Shown here: piece by piece, positions 1 to 9,292 of the stretch
Layout: each line of letters begins with the position of its first letter
Numbering within the stretch: position 1 is the stretch's first letter
Notes under the pieces: generated by a model
Seen by the model: the letters and a program-made list of their open reading frames with translations, nothing else
What the model was told of the DNA's origin: nothing
Databases searched by the model: none
Assembly (NCBI GenBank): GCA_900537185.1
Contig: LS999826.1
Span: 981,521-1,045,520, forward strand
Direction of reading: 5' to 3'
Source of the DNA: Cytophagales bacterium Alg240-R148
GTDB taxonomy: Bacteria > Bacteroidota > Bacteroidia > Cytophagales > Cyclobacteriaceae
Length of the DNA stretch: 64,000 bases
Translations under genes and position numbers: made by a program

Positions 1-192
1 CATTTCATTTCGCAGGTTGTGTTCTACTCCTACTGCAATTAAGGCTATGTCTGCCCGGCTGGCATTTTCAACTACCCCTTCCGTAGGTCCGTTCGGAAAT
101 TCAAGCTCTTCTAATTCACAACTGCCCATGATTACAAGCAGCAATATGAATTGCAAAGCGATTAATTTATTTAATCTATATATGTTTTTCAT
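1..192 (-). CDS. SusD-like (RagB/SusD family) outer-membrane lipoprotein, N-terminal fragment
   Basis: Only the first 64 codons lie in the window; the gene continues beyond base 1. Translation from the ATG at 192-190 gives a short basic start, a hydrophobic stretch and the lipobox VIMGSC, with Cys25 as the probable lipidated residue, so it should be an outer-membrane lipoprotein. It begins 12 bases after the stop of the SusC-type gene upstream on the same strand. In Bacteroidota that position is nearly always held by the SusD partner, which caps the SusC barrel and binds the nutrient at the cell surface. The SusD call rests on this context and the lipoprotein signal, because the TPR-like SusD body is not visible. 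Confidence 0.75.
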   Translation of the reverse strand, partial: MKNIYRLNKLIALQFILLLVIMGSCELEELEFPNGPTEGVVENASRADIALIAVGVEHNLRNEM

Positions 193-203
193 TTCTATTC
201 AAT

Positions 204-3173
204 TTAAAAGCTTACGTTAATATGGAAATTGTATCTTTTCGAAGAAGGGAATGGAGTAACTTCAACCCCACTTGACAACCCTTTACCACCAAAATTGGAA
301 ACTTCAGGATCATAACTTCTATATTTGAAAGAATTGATCAAATTATTGCCAGTAAAACCAATTCTAATATCAGCCAAATCCTTTAAAGCCGTTCTTGGTA
401 TGTTGTAAAACAATCCGATTTCTCTCATTCTAAAATACCCAGCATCTTCTACGAAAGGGGCTGTTGTATTTAAGAAACTTGCTTGTCTAAAGTCACCATT
501 TCCTAGCTGACCTTCTGGATCCAAATCAATCTTATCATAGTCGTAACTTGTACCGCTAAAATCAGATAGTAATTGTGTTAGGTTGATATTGTCTCCACCT
601 TTTTTCCAATGAAATAAGAAGGATAACTCGAAATTCTTATAAGTAAAACTATTCGTGAAGGACATATTGAAGTCCGCTTCAGAATCTCCATAAACTACCA
701 ATCCATCTTCATCTTGTTGATCGGCAGGACCGATTCCTACAATTTCTGAAGGACTGCGACCTTCTTTGATTCTAAATTGACCTAAGAAATCAGCAAAACC
801 GCCTGTTGTAAAAGAAGGTACGTTCAATTTGGTGATCTTACCCTGGTTTTTCCAAAAGTTAGTATTGAAATTCCAATTGAACTTACTAGTGTTGATGATA
901 TTCCAATTCAAACCAATTTCAATTCCTTTATTCTGTAATTCAGCAGCATTGGTCACTTGGCGTGTAAAACCGGATGAATTAGGAACATCCGCTGTCAATA
1001 ATAAATCTGTTATGTTTTGAATGTAGTAGGTAACATCAAACTTTAACTTATTGCTCAAAAAACTCATATCGAAACCAAATTCTGTTTCAGATTGTCTTTC
1101 TGGTCCTACGTTGCCATTTCCTCTTTTGTTGTTAATAACCCAACCTGGTGTTCCGTCTATAATTGCGTTGTTAAAAAATGTGTATTTGTCACCGAATGTC
1201 GCAAAGTTTCCAGCCTCACCATAAGCCACTCTTAGCTTTAATTGGTTCATGAAGTCTACAGACCAAAAATTGAAATTGTGCAAGTTCAATGCCATGGAGC
1301 CTTTTGGGTAATAATACATTTTATTGGCATCTCCATTGTTCGAAGATTTATCTCCTCTAATACCCAAAGTACCTATGATTTTGTCCTCATAATTAACTTC
1401 TTCCTGTGCAAAAAAACCTCTGTCCTTCTGAATAATCCTGTTTTGATCAATTTGTTGGTTTCCTGCTTGGTCCAAATTAGTCTGAGATCCATTCAAGTTG
1501 GAAGCTGTTCCAAGTATGGTGTTTTGATCAAAATTTTCAGCGGTAATACCAAACTGAGTTCTGAAAGATAAAGATTGATTTGGAAAAAAATCATGTACTA
1601 AAAAAGCATTGAAATTGGTGTTTTTGTTAACAGTGTTTCCTTGGATTGACACACCGTTTAATCCGTTGCCATTTTTTTGGAATTGCAGCGTATTTGGGAA
1701 AATCGCAGTAGTAGCCAAATTGTAATTGTCCAGACCTGCACGAGCAATTAATCGCAAACTCATTTTATCTGTTTTGAACAATCGAGCACTAATTTTTGTA
1801 CCTACAATAATCCTGTTAACTGCTTCATTGTTGGTAACCAAGTCTCGTGTTTGAAGAAAGTTGGAAGCAGCATAGGGGTTGTCGGGATAATTACCTTCTG
1901 CATCTGCGAAAAGCTGTGCAAATACTGGAGTTCCAACGTAAGAGATACCCATGGTGGTACCAGAGTTGTCATTATTGAAAAAACCTCTGTCAGCAGAAGA
2001 AGAGATGTAGTTGGTTGTAGCTTCTATATTCAACCAGTCAGTAATATCATGTGTCAAGTTTAAACGAACCGAAGTTTTATCGTATCCCGTGTTTTTAACA
2101 ATACCTTCATCTTTTTTGCGTGTAACCGCAGTGTAAAATGTTGTTTTCTCATCACCACCAGAAACGCTTAAATTGGTGGTTAGCAATAATCCTTGCTCCC
2201 CATATAATTCCTTTTCGTAGTCGTGCAGTTTGCCTTGGCTTTCTGCATCTATGAAGGCAGCGCGGCCATTTGCTCCAAAATGGGTTTCAGCTTTGTCTGC
2301 ATCCCATGTTCTTTGTCCTAATTTATTAAGTTGGGTGGTGATCCCTATGTTTTGAGAAAAGTTTACACTGGTACGTCCGTTTTTCCCTTTTTTAGTTGTT
2401 ATAACTACCACACCACTGGAAGCTCTTGAACCATAAATGGCAGCAGCCGAAGCTCCTTTAAGTACTTCGAGGCTTTGGATGTCGTATGGGTTTAAATCCG
2501 CTATTCTGTTGGATGGGTTGTCCTGATTGGATTGGCTTCCACCTCCGGAAGCGGCAGAAACAACATTCAATCCAGCAGAAATTTCGGAGTTGTCAACATA
2601 AACTCCGTCAATAATAAATAAAGGTTGGTTGGCACCATTGATGGAGGTTAGCCCTCTCAATTTGATTGAAATACCCCCACCTGGAGCTCCAGAGTTAGAG
2701 GTGATGTTAGCACCTTTTACTTTTCCATACAATGCGTTGTCCATGGTAGGTTGTTCTGTAATGCCCACCAAGCTTTTGGCATCAATTGATTCAACGGAAT
2801 TGGCTAAGTTGGATCTTTTTACAGAAGTGGCCAAGCCTGTAATTACTACCTCACTCAAACTGGTAACATCTTCTTCCATAATTACATCTACTGTGGTTTG
2901 AGAAGGGCTCAACGTGATGTCCTGCTTTACAAAACCAATAAAGGTGAAAGTCAGTACATTCTGGCTTGCCTTCAACTCTACAGAATACGTTCCATTGATG
3001 TCGGTTATGGTTCCTGTTGAAGTACCCTTAATAATGACATTTACCCCAGCCAGCGGCTCTGAAGTAGTCAGGTCAGTGACGGTACCGCTTACCGTACGAT
3101 CTTGCGCATATACCGTTAATGCCATCATAAAGGACATCAAGAGCAATGACGCTTTTAATAAAAAGTGTTTCAT
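204..3173 (-). CDS. SusC/RagA family TonB-linked outer-membrane transporter
   Basis: A 989-residue protein with a signal peptide ending near VYAQ (about residue 24). Residues about 25-110 form a carboxypeptidase-regulatory-like beta domain (VSGTVTD...GVNVIIKGT). The plug (about 115-240) contains the family signatures LRGLTSINGANQPLFIIDGV and IQSLEVLKGASAAAIYGSRA, and a long beta-barrel follows. There is no N-terminal STN domain, so signalling to a FecR-type anti-sigma factor is not expected. Its job is TonB-driven import of an oligomer (glycan or peptide) delivered by SusD; no neighbouring hydrolase reveals the substrate. It is transcribed towards the SusD-like gene with a 12-base gap. No clear TAnnTTTG box is seen upstream, where there are G-tract boxes instead. 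Confidence 0.95.
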   Translation of the reverse strand: MKHFLLKASLLLMSFMMALTVYAQDRTVSGTVTDLTTSEPLAGVNVIIKGTSTGTITDINGTYSVELKASQNVLTFTFIGFVKQDITLSPSQTTVDVIMEEDVTSLSEVVITGLATSVKRSNLANSVESIDAKSLVGITEQPTMDNALYGKVKGANITSNSGAPGGGISIKLRGLTSINGANQPLFIIDGVYVDNSEISAGLNVVSAASGGGSQSNQDNPSNRIADLNPYDIQSLEVLKGASAAAIYGSRASSGVVVITTKKGKNGRTSVNFSQNIGITTQLNKLGQRTWDADKAETHFGANGRAAFIDAESQGKLHDYEKELYGEQGLLLTTNLSVSGGDEKTTFYTAVTRKKDEGIVKNTGYDKTSVRLNLTHDITDWLNIEATTNYISSSADRGFFNNDNSGTTMGISYVGTPVFAQLFADAEGNYPDNPYAASNFLQTRDLVTNNEAVNRIIVGTKISARLFKTDKMSLRLIARAGLDNYNLATTAIFPNTLQFQKNGNGLNGVSIQGNTVNKNTNFNAFLVHDFFPNQSLSFRTQFGITAENFDQNTILGTASNLNGSQTNLDQAGNQQIDQNRIIQKDRGFFAQEEVNYEDKIIGTLGIRGDKSSNNGDANKMYYYPKGSMALNLHNFNFWSVDFMNQLKLRVAYGEAGNFATFGDKYTFFNNAIIDGTPGWVINNKRGNGNVGPERQSETEFGFDMSFLSNKLKFDVTYYIQNITDLLLTADVPNSSGFTRQVTNAAELQNKGIEIGLNWNIINTSKFNWNFNTNFWKNQGKITKLNVPSFTTGGFADFLGQFRIKEGRSPSEIVGIGPADQQDEDGLVVYGDSEADFNMSFTNSFTYKNFELSFLFHWKKGGDNINLTQLLSDFSGTSYDYDKIDLDPEGQLGNGDFRQASFLNTTAPFVEDAGYFRMREIGLFYNIPRTALKDLADIRIGFTGNNLINSFKYRSYDPEVSNFGGKGLSSGVEVTPFPSSKRYNFHINVSF

Positions 3174-3605
3174 AATTTATTTGTTTGGTTAGTAAAAATT
3201 AAATTCCTGTACGAAAATTCATCTAATAAAAGTCTTATCGTTCATTATAAGATACCTCTATTGGGGGGATTATTAATGATTTTCGTTCACCTGAGGTGGG
3301 ATCTGTTAAATGATTTACAGAATTACCCCCCAATTGGTGTGATTAAATAGCTAGAAAAATGCCGGTTGGTTAAAAACAAAGCCGTTTGATTTGGGGATTT
3401 AGTGTGGTTGGGTGACACGATAAAAATGTTTTGGTTAAAGGGAATTGGAATATAGATAAAAATACTATATCAAACAAGTACTTTTTCGTGTGTAATTGGA
3501 TTATTCATATTGTTTATTGGTAATGAATGTAGTGGGTTTTATTAAAAACCATTTGGGGGATTTTTCTTTTTGCGTAGATAGTTTTTTCCTTTTCAATAAA
3601 GGAAT
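3174..3605. other. AT-rich intergenic leader of the susC operon
   Basis: No credible gene. The stretch holds the presumed promoter of the SusC/SusD operon, but no convincing -7 box reading left was found. Its visible content is four G/C-tract boxes, described under findings: 3260-3268, 3326-3334 (inverted), 3389-3400 and 3551-3565. Confidence 0.5.
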
Positions 3606-3613
3606 TAACTTTG
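3606..3613 (+). promoter_or_regulatory. -7 promoter box of the structured RNA
   Basis: The sequence TAACTTTG matches the Bacteroidota -7 consensus TAnnTTTG exactly. It ends about five bases before the first paired base of the RNA that follows. The -33 region is only a T-run at 3582-3587, without the usual TTG. Confidence 0.6.
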
Positions 3614-3616
3614 CAG

Positions 3617-3811
3617 GGCTTGCAAGGTCACCTGAAAATAAATCTAACAGTTAATTTTATACCGGGTGAGCCCATTTTCAAAACCAGGCCTCACTTGTAG
3701 CAATACAAGCTTTAGAAATAAAGGTAACAGTGGAAGGTTGCGAATGCTTGGGTAGCTCAAATCTTGCTTATAAGAGATTTATTTTTCTCTCAGACTTTGC
3801 AAGCATTTTTT
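3617..3811 (+). ncRNA. Structured small RNA, 6S RNA (SsrS) candidate
   Basis: About 190 nt between an exact -7 box and a six-T run. The ends pair over 12 bp (3618-3629 with 3793-3804, one G-U). A second helix of 11 perfect pairs follows (3635-3645 with 3775-3785), then an asymmetric open region. Further in are 3667-3671 with 3755-3759 and 3684-3689 with 3746-3751, and two perfect apical hairpins with GNRA loops: 3694-3709 (loop GCAA) and 3710-3723 (loop GAAA). Length, terminal closing stem, central bubble and rod shape fit 6S RNA, the regulator that binds RNA polymerase holoenzyme. The two GNRA hairpins at the tip are less typical, so the identity remains an inference. The U-tract runs into the stop codon of the converging receptor gene. 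No ORF explains this stretch. Confidence 0.6.
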
Positions 3812-6239
3812 ATATTGCCAATTTCAGTGATAGTATAAAATTCCTTCCGGCTGCAGAAATACCACTCGAATAGGGTCTGTAGTGTTGGTCCAAGATGTTT
3901 TCAACTGCAATGGTGGCTTCAATGTTTTTTGGGAAATTATACCGGCTGTAGGCATTAATGGTGAACCAACCTAGGCTTCCATCCGTGCTGTACAAGTGGG
4001 TTTTATTGGCTTCAGAAGCGGGCATGTTCTCCAACGGTCTATTTCCGTTGTAGAGGCTATTCAGTTCTATACGCAGATCATTTCTATTAAATATTAAGGC
4101 TGTTTTTCCGAATATCGGAGTAGTATGGCGCAGTGGTTCGTTGTTGCTTACATCTTTGCCTTCGGTATAGGTTAGGGAAGTGTTGAACAACAAATTGTCG
4201 TGCAGTTTTATCTCAGCTAAAATGCTGCCTCCGTAAATATAGGCTTCTCCAGTATTAACTTTTGCCATTACATTTTGCCACTTACCATCGTATAGTATAG
4301 AGTCTTTGCCGTTGAAAGTGAAATTACCATCCACTATGGCGTCTTTGTATGCCGTATAAAAAACCGATAAGTTCAATTTGAAGCTTTCATTTATATCCAA
4401 TTTGGATCCCATTTCAACGTTGTAGGTATATTCGGGTTTCAAATCTGGATTGGGTACCACAACATTATCTCCAGCCGTGTCAAAAACTTTTCCAACATCA
4501 TCTAGATTGGGAGATCGGAAGCCAGTTGCCGTGTTCAAATAGAGTTCTCCACCAGAAGGAATTTGGTAAACCAGACCCAAAGAGCCATTCAAGGAACCAT
4601 TGGACAATTCAAACTTGTCATAAGGGAAATCAAGGTTGCTGGTATCTTCAATTTTAGCTTCAAGAGCTACCCAGCTGTAACGCATTCCGGCATTTAAAAT
4701 AAATTTATCATTTAAATGCTTTTTTAAAATGGCATAGGCTGCTAGGCTGCTGTATTGGCTGCCACCATCGGGGTAACGGCTGTCATAAGGGCCAGTAACC
4801 CCTGTTTCGATGTTTTGTTCGTATGCCGATGAACTGACGTTGTTAAGAATGCCTTCCGCTCCATAGTACAAGAAAGTATTGGGGTCAAACGACTTTTCCA
4901 AATCAAAATTAAGCGAGTAGGCATCTACTCTTTCTATCTGATTTCTCAAGTTGGCGTTTCCAAAATTTCTATTGTGCCTAGATTCTTTAAAGAGTTGGTA
5001 TGCCGCAGTAGTTCTGAAATTATCGAACAGCTTATTTTTATTTGAAAACGTCATTTCTAATTTGTGCAAATTCCATTCTTGGGGGCCATAGTACCATTCT
5101 GCCTTTTTTAGCTGTCCATTCTCATCGTATTCAATAAGTCGGTCGTATCTAGGAATGTCGGAGGTGTTGTTGTAAATACTTGTATAGTGCAGATCCAGTT
5201 TTTCGGAAGGTCTATACCTTATTTTAGCCATGAAGTTGTACTGATCAAAACCGCTGAACTTTTGAATGTTGTAGTCTTCATTGACCACCATAGAATCTTT
5301 TCCATTAATTCTTTCTACGTAGTGGGTTCTTTTTCCGAAATCAGGGTGTTCTGGATCGCGTTTATCTCCAGTTCTTAAGTCGTCAAAATTACTGAAAGTA
5401 CCACCAACATATACGCCCCATTTTTTTCCTTCTAAGTTAAAGTTAAGGTGTCCTGTTTTTTCTTTGTTGGCACTTGAATACCTCGCAAAGGCTTCGCTTT
5501 TAAAAATTGTTTTTTCGTGTCCGGTATCTGGGGTTTTAAGGTTGAAATTCATAACACCGCCCAGCGCATCACTACCATATAAAACGGAACCAGGTCCGAA
5601 AATTACTTCCGCCGAAGCAACATTGTTGGGGTCAATGTTGATGATGTTCTGCAAATTGCCTCCTCTGAAAATAGCATTGTTCATTCTAACACCTTCTACT
5701 GACAATAGTACCTTGTTTGCCGAAAAGCCTCGCATCATGGGGCTTCCACCACCCATTTGACTTTTTTGGACAAATACTTCTCCACTTTGTGCAAGCAAGT
5801 CCGCAGAGGTTTGAGGGGATTTGTAGGCGACTTCTTTTGTAGTGATGCTTAGAATTTTGTTGGGGATTTCATTGGCTTCTTGTTTCCACTTGGTTGCACT
5901 AATCACCAATTCGTCCATTTTGTATATTTGCTCGGTTAAATCAACCACGTAATTATTGGCCTCCAAACTGGCTAGTGGAATTTCCAATAGTTGGTAGGAA
6001 GGATGTTGAAATACAAGTATGGCATCATTTGAAAAAATTGACAAATCGGCTTTTCCATTTAAATCTGATTTGCTCAGCTTAGTTTCTTTCTTGTTGTGTA
6101 CTACAACATCTGCTATGCCTTTATTGGATTGAATGTCTCTGATAAGCACCTCCTGGGCCTTTGAGTGAGCTCCAATAACCAACGCCGCGACCAATAAAAA
6201 TATAAATTTGGAAAAACCCTTCCTATCAAATAATAACAT
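3810..6239 (-). CDS. TonB-dependent outer-membrane receptor, haem/siderophore/cobalamin class
   Basis: An 809-residue protein counted from the ATG at 6239. A signal peptide (hydrophobic LLVAALVIGAHSKAQ) is followed by a short beta domain (about 30-100), a plug (about 110-240, with MRGFSANKVLLSVEGVRMNNA and GPGSVLYGSDALGGVMNF) and a 22-strand-type barrel ending in the aromatic-rich DQHYRPYSSGISAAGRNFILSLKLAI region. The plug motifs resemble receptors for haem, siderophores or cobalamin rather than SusC. The substrate cannot be read from sequence, and no periplasmic or inner-membrane partner is adjacent. The frame reaches a TTG at 6257, but that codon lies inside a -7 box (6255-6262), so ATG 6239 is preferred. 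Confidence 0.85.
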   Translation of the reverse strand: MLLFDRKGFSKFIFLLVAALVIGAHSKAQEVLIRDIQSNKGIADVVVHNKKETKLSKSDLNGKADLSIFSNDAILVFQHPSYQLLEIPLASLEANNYVVDLTEQIYKMDELVISATKWKQEANEIPNKILSITTKEVAYKSPQTSADLLAQSGEVFVQKSQMGGGSPMMRGFSANKVLLSVEGVRMNNAIFRGGNLQNIINIDPNNVASAEVIFGPGSVLYGSDALGGVMNFNLKTPDTGHEKTIFKSEAFARYSSANKEKTGHLNFNLEGKKWGVYVGGTFSNFDDLRTGDKRDPEHPDFGKRTHYVERINGKDSMVVNEDYNIQKFSGFDQYNFMAKIRYRPSEKLDLHYTSIYNNTSDIPRYDRLIEYDENGQLKKAEWYYGPQEWNLHKLEMTFSNKNKLFDNFRTTAAYQLFKESRHNRNFGNANLRNQIERVDAYSLNFDLEKSFDPNTFLYYGAEGILNNVSSSAYEQNIETGVTGPYDSRYPDGGSQYSSLAAYAILKKHLNDKFILNAGMRYSWVALEAKIEDTSNLDFPYDKFELSNGSLNGSLGLVYQIPSGGELYLNTATGFRSPNLDDVGKVFDTAGDNVVVPNPDLKPEYTYNVEMGSKLDINESFKLNLSVFYTAYKDAIVDGNFTFNGKDSILYDGKWQNVMAKVNTGEAYIYGGSILAEIKLHDNLLFNTSLTYTEGKDVSNNEPLRHTTPIFGKTALIFNRNDLRIELNSLYNGNRPLENMPASEANKTHLYSTDGSLGWFTINAYSRYNFPKNIEATIAVENILDQHYRPYSSGISAAGRNFILSLKLAI

Positions 6240-6254
6240 GCTGCGAAAATATAA

Positions 6255-6262
6255 CAAATCTA
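6255..6262 (-). promoter_or_regulatory. -7 promoter box of the TonB receptor gene
   Basis: Read on the minus strand the box is TAGATTTG, an exact TAnnTTTG match. Transcription would begin near 6249, leaving about 10 nt before ATG 6239. No well-spaced -33 TTG is visible. Confidence 0.5.
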
Positions 6263-6483
6263 ATGAAATACAATGAATCTTATACCTGCAATAATTGTAC
6301 CCAAAAGGTGCCTTGTTAAGGACGGTTTAAATCTTGCTGGCTTTCTACGGGTTGGCCGCCAACCAAGTTGGTGCAATGAAATGAAGGCTCATAACCAAAT
6401 ATGGACAGTTCACTACAAATGGTTATATTAATAAAAAAGAAGACCGGATCTTTGTTTTGGTCTTATAACAAAACAACAACTCA

Positions 6484-8910
6484 ATGGTATCTAATTATTT
6501 AAAAATTGCTTGGAGGCACTTCATTAAAAACAAACTGTTTTCTATAATCAATGTGCTGGGCCTTTCTTTAGGCCTTTCAATTTTCATTGTCATAGCTTTG
6601 TATGTGCAACACGAACTAAGTTTTGATTCCTACCACAGCCAAGCAGGAAATATTTATAGAACGGTAACCTCGGTTTATAAAGGGGAAGAAAAACTGGGTA
6701 CCTACCCACTTTCTCCTTATGCACAGGTACCAATGATGCAAGAAGAAATTCCAGAAATTAAGTCTTTTATCAGGACACACCCTATGTATGGCAATGTTGT
6801 TGTATCTGTTGAGAGAGATGGTTTGGATCCTTTGCTTTTTGTAGAAACCAATGCGCAATTTGCTGACTCAAGCTATTTCAACTATTTTGATCACACATTT
6901 ATTGAAGGCAATGCATCGGCTTTGATGCAGCCCGAAAGCGTAGTGGTTACTAAAAGTACTGCACTTAAATATTTCAACACAACCGAAAATGTGGTAGGCA
7001 AAAGTATCCATCTAAGTGGAGGATGGGCCAATGGGGATTTTATCATCAAAGCAATTATAGAAGATGTGCCGGACAACGCCCATTTTCAGTTTGATTTTCT
7101 ATTGCCAGTAAGCAAGTTACTCCAAAACAACCAATACAAAGACGACGATGGTTGGGGATGGAGCAATTTTTACAGTTACGTGGTGTTGCACGACGAGGTG
7201 ATAGCAGCAAATTTAGCGGAAAAAATTGCTTCCTTTTTGGATAAATACCAAGGGGAGGCAATGGAAGAATCTGGTAGGGCAGAAGTATTGCATTTGCAAC
7301 CCATTACTTCTATACACCTGACACCTGGGTATGAAGATGAAGTTGCCCAAACCAACAGCGTAAAAACTGTATATTTTTTTATGTTGATAGCTGCATTCAT
7401 TCTATTCATAGCTTGGATCAACTACATTAACTTATCCACTTCTAAGTCGATAGAAAGAGCCAGAGAAATTGGAATAAAAAAAGCAATGGGTGTTACAAAA
7501 GAACAACTGATAGCGCAGTTTCTATCAGAATCGTTTTTAATCAATAGCCTTTCCATAATTTGTGGCTTGCTTTTCACCTATTTGTTGTTGCCCATATTAG
7601 AAAATTACACTGGCTACCAATTCCAGCTGCCTTGGAGCAACCTGTTGTTCTGGCTTTCATTGTCTGGTATGTTGGTATTTGGTACTTTGGCTACCGGAAT
7701 TTACCCAGCATTGGTTATGACCAATTTCGAAGTGCTTAACGCCATCCAATCGAAGGTAGGTTCAAAAGGCAACAAACAAATCCTTAGAAAGGGCTTGGTT
7801 GTTTTTCAATTTGTAATTTCCATGCTGCTTATTGCAGGGACTTATCTGATTAATACACAAATTAATTTTCTTAAGTCCAATAACAATGGGCTGGACATGG
7901 ATAGAATTGTTGTTGTAGATGGGCCAACCATTTATGATCGGGATTTGTTGAAGAATCAAATAAAAACCTTTAAAAATGAATTGTTAGAACAAAGCAGCAT
8001 TCAAAGCGTCGCTACTTCTGGAACCATTCCTGGTGGAGGTTTTAATTGGGGAACAAACTTATACTTATTAGGCAAAGAAGAAACAGAATCTGTTGATATC
8101 AACTTGACCTGGGTGGATGTTGATTTTATTCAAACTTTTGATATCCCAGTCTCGGCTGGTGTTGTTTGGAACTTAGACAAAGCCTCCGATATGGAAAAGG
8201 TGGTAATTAACCAAACGGCGGTACGGTCTTTTGGAATCGATTCAGATGAAGCGGCATTGCAAGAAAAAATATTAATAGGAGAGGATACAGTAGGTATCTT
8301 GGCTGTTCTGGAAGATTTTCATTGGAACTCCATGAAAACGGAACATGTTTCGGTTGTTTTTGCTCCAGGGGATGTTTTTAGATCTCATTTTTCTATAAAA
8401 GTAAATTCGGATGCCGCATCAATCGAAAAAATTAGAACAGCCTATGCTTCTTTTTTTCCAGGCAACCCATTTAATTATTACTTCCTTCAAGACCACTTTA
8501 ATAAACAATATAAAAGTGAAGAACAGTTTGGCGGGTTATTTTTGATCTTTTCATTTATTGCCGTATTCATAGCTTTTCTAGGCCTGTGGGCATTAACCGC
8601 TTACTCAACCTATCAAAGGAAAAAAGAAATTGGCATCAGAAAGGTGCTCGGTGCCCGGATGTCTCAGATATTCTTATTGCTAACCACTAGTTTTTTGAAG
8701 CTAGTGGGGTGGGCCGTGCTTATTGGAATACCGGTTATTATTATAGGGGGCAACCACTGGTTGAATGATTTTGCCAACAAAGTGTCTGTGGATTGGGTTG
8801 TTGTTTTAGTACCTGCGATTATTCTGTTGGGCTTTACCCTTGTTACAATTTCTTACCACGTATTGCAAAGTGCTTTCATCAACCCTGCTCAGGAATTAAA
8901 AGCAGAATAA
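6484..8910 (+). CDS. ABC transporter permease, MacB/FtsX type
   Basis: An 808-residue inner-membrane protein with the two-module layout of large Bacteroidota FtsX-type permeases. It has a first membrane helix near residues 20-42, a periplasmic MacB-type domain to about 285, then three helices including the conserved SIERAREIGIKKAMGVTKEQL coupling segment. A second helix (about 435-455), a second periplasmic domain and a final FtsX block follow, with the second coupling helix KKEIGIRKVLGARMSQI near residue 715. Such proteins work with a LolD/MacB-type ATPase to move lipoproteins, peptides or drugs, or for mechanotransmission. No ATPase is encoded nearby, so it must pair with one elsewhere. It appears to be monocistronic. 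Confidence 0.9.
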   Translation: MVSNYLKIAWRHFIKNKLFSIINVLGLSLGLSIFIVIALYVQHELSFDSYHSQAGNIYRTVTSVYKGEEKLGTYPLSPYAQVPMMQEEIPEIKSFIRTHPMYGNVVVSVERDGLDPLLFVETNAQFADSSYFNYFDHTFIEGNASALMQPESVVVTKSTALKYFNTTENVVGKSIHLSGGWANGDFIIKAIIEDVPDNAHFQFDFLLPVSKLLQNNQYKDDDGWGWSNFYSYVVLHDEVIAANLAEKIASFLDKYQGEAMEESGRAEVLHLQPITSIHLTPGYEDEVAQTNSVKTVYFFMLIAAFILFIAWINYINLSTSKSIERAREIGIKKAMGVTKEQLIAQFLSESFLINSLSIICGLLFTYLLLPILENYTGYQFQLPWSNLLFWLSLSGMLVFGTLATGIYPALVMTNFEVLNAIQSKVGSKGNKQILRKGLVVFQFVISMLLIAGTYLINTQINFLKSNNNGLDMDRIVVVDGPTIYDRDLLKNQIKTFKNELLEQSSIQSVATSGTIPGGGFNWGTNLYLLGKEETESVDINLTWVDVDFIQTFDIPVSAGVVWNLDKASDMEKVVINQTAVRSFGIDSDEAALQEKILIGEDTVGILAVLEDFHWNSMKTEHVSVVFAPGDVFRSHFSIKVNSDAASIEKIRTAYASFFPGNPFNYYFLQDHFNKQYKSEEQFGGLFLIFSFIAVFIAFLGLWALTAYSTYQRKKEIGIRKVLGARMSQIFLLLTTSFLKLVGWAVLIGIPVIIIGGNHWLNDFANKVSVDWVVVLVPAIILLGFTLVTISYHVLQSAFINPAQELKAE

Positions 8911-8943
8911 TATTGGAATTATAAATTTAATTAAATATAATTG

Positions 8944-8976
8944 AGGTCTGAAATCATTTTTTTTCAGACCTTTTTA
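8944..8976 (+). terminator. Intrinsic terminator after the FtsX-type permease
   Basis: Ten-bp perfect stem (8944-8953 with 8962-8971) followed by five T residues. Confidence 0.85.
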
Positions 8977-9292
8977 TTTCCCTTCTTCTTCTTTCCTGTA
9001 AGATTGTACACCCTTTTTGCACATTAAAGTGTGAAAAAATGCAAAAACTAATTTATTTAAAGTCAGCTGGTTACCTTTTGAAATAATCGATTCGTTTGGA
9101 ATAGGTTTTAAGCAGTGAAATAATATTTGCAATTTTTGCTTTCTCACAGAATAATAATTTTTCAGCAAGTTTTTTTGTGCTCCTCTTTTCCTTTTTTCTT
9201 ACAAAGTAGACTAGAGCTATTTTCAGGGTTTTTCGTTCTGTTTGAAAGTCAGACTTTTGCAGCACGAAATAATTATTCCCTATCAAAAAATT
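8977..9292. other. AT-rich intergenic region with no recognisable gene
   Basis: About 315 bases between the permease terminator and the next gene. Short frames exist on both strands, but they are low-complexity, basic or aromatic, and resemble no protein family. The 3' part presumably carries the promoter of the next gene. Confidence 0.5.

Noticed and set aside
3165-3350. Short plus-strand frame upstream of susC
   Set aside because: Overlaps the susC start in antisense, product is random-looking, and the region is better seen as promoter DNA.
6443-6466. AGACC...GGTCT inverted repeat before the permease gene as a terminator or operator
   Set aside because: Only five pairs, no T-run, and no upstream plus-strand gene; probably chance.
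9071-9286. 71-codon minus-strand frame upstream of the exported protein gene
   Set aside because: Basic low-complexity product, no family features, no promoter or start context; treated as chance frame in AT-rich DNA.
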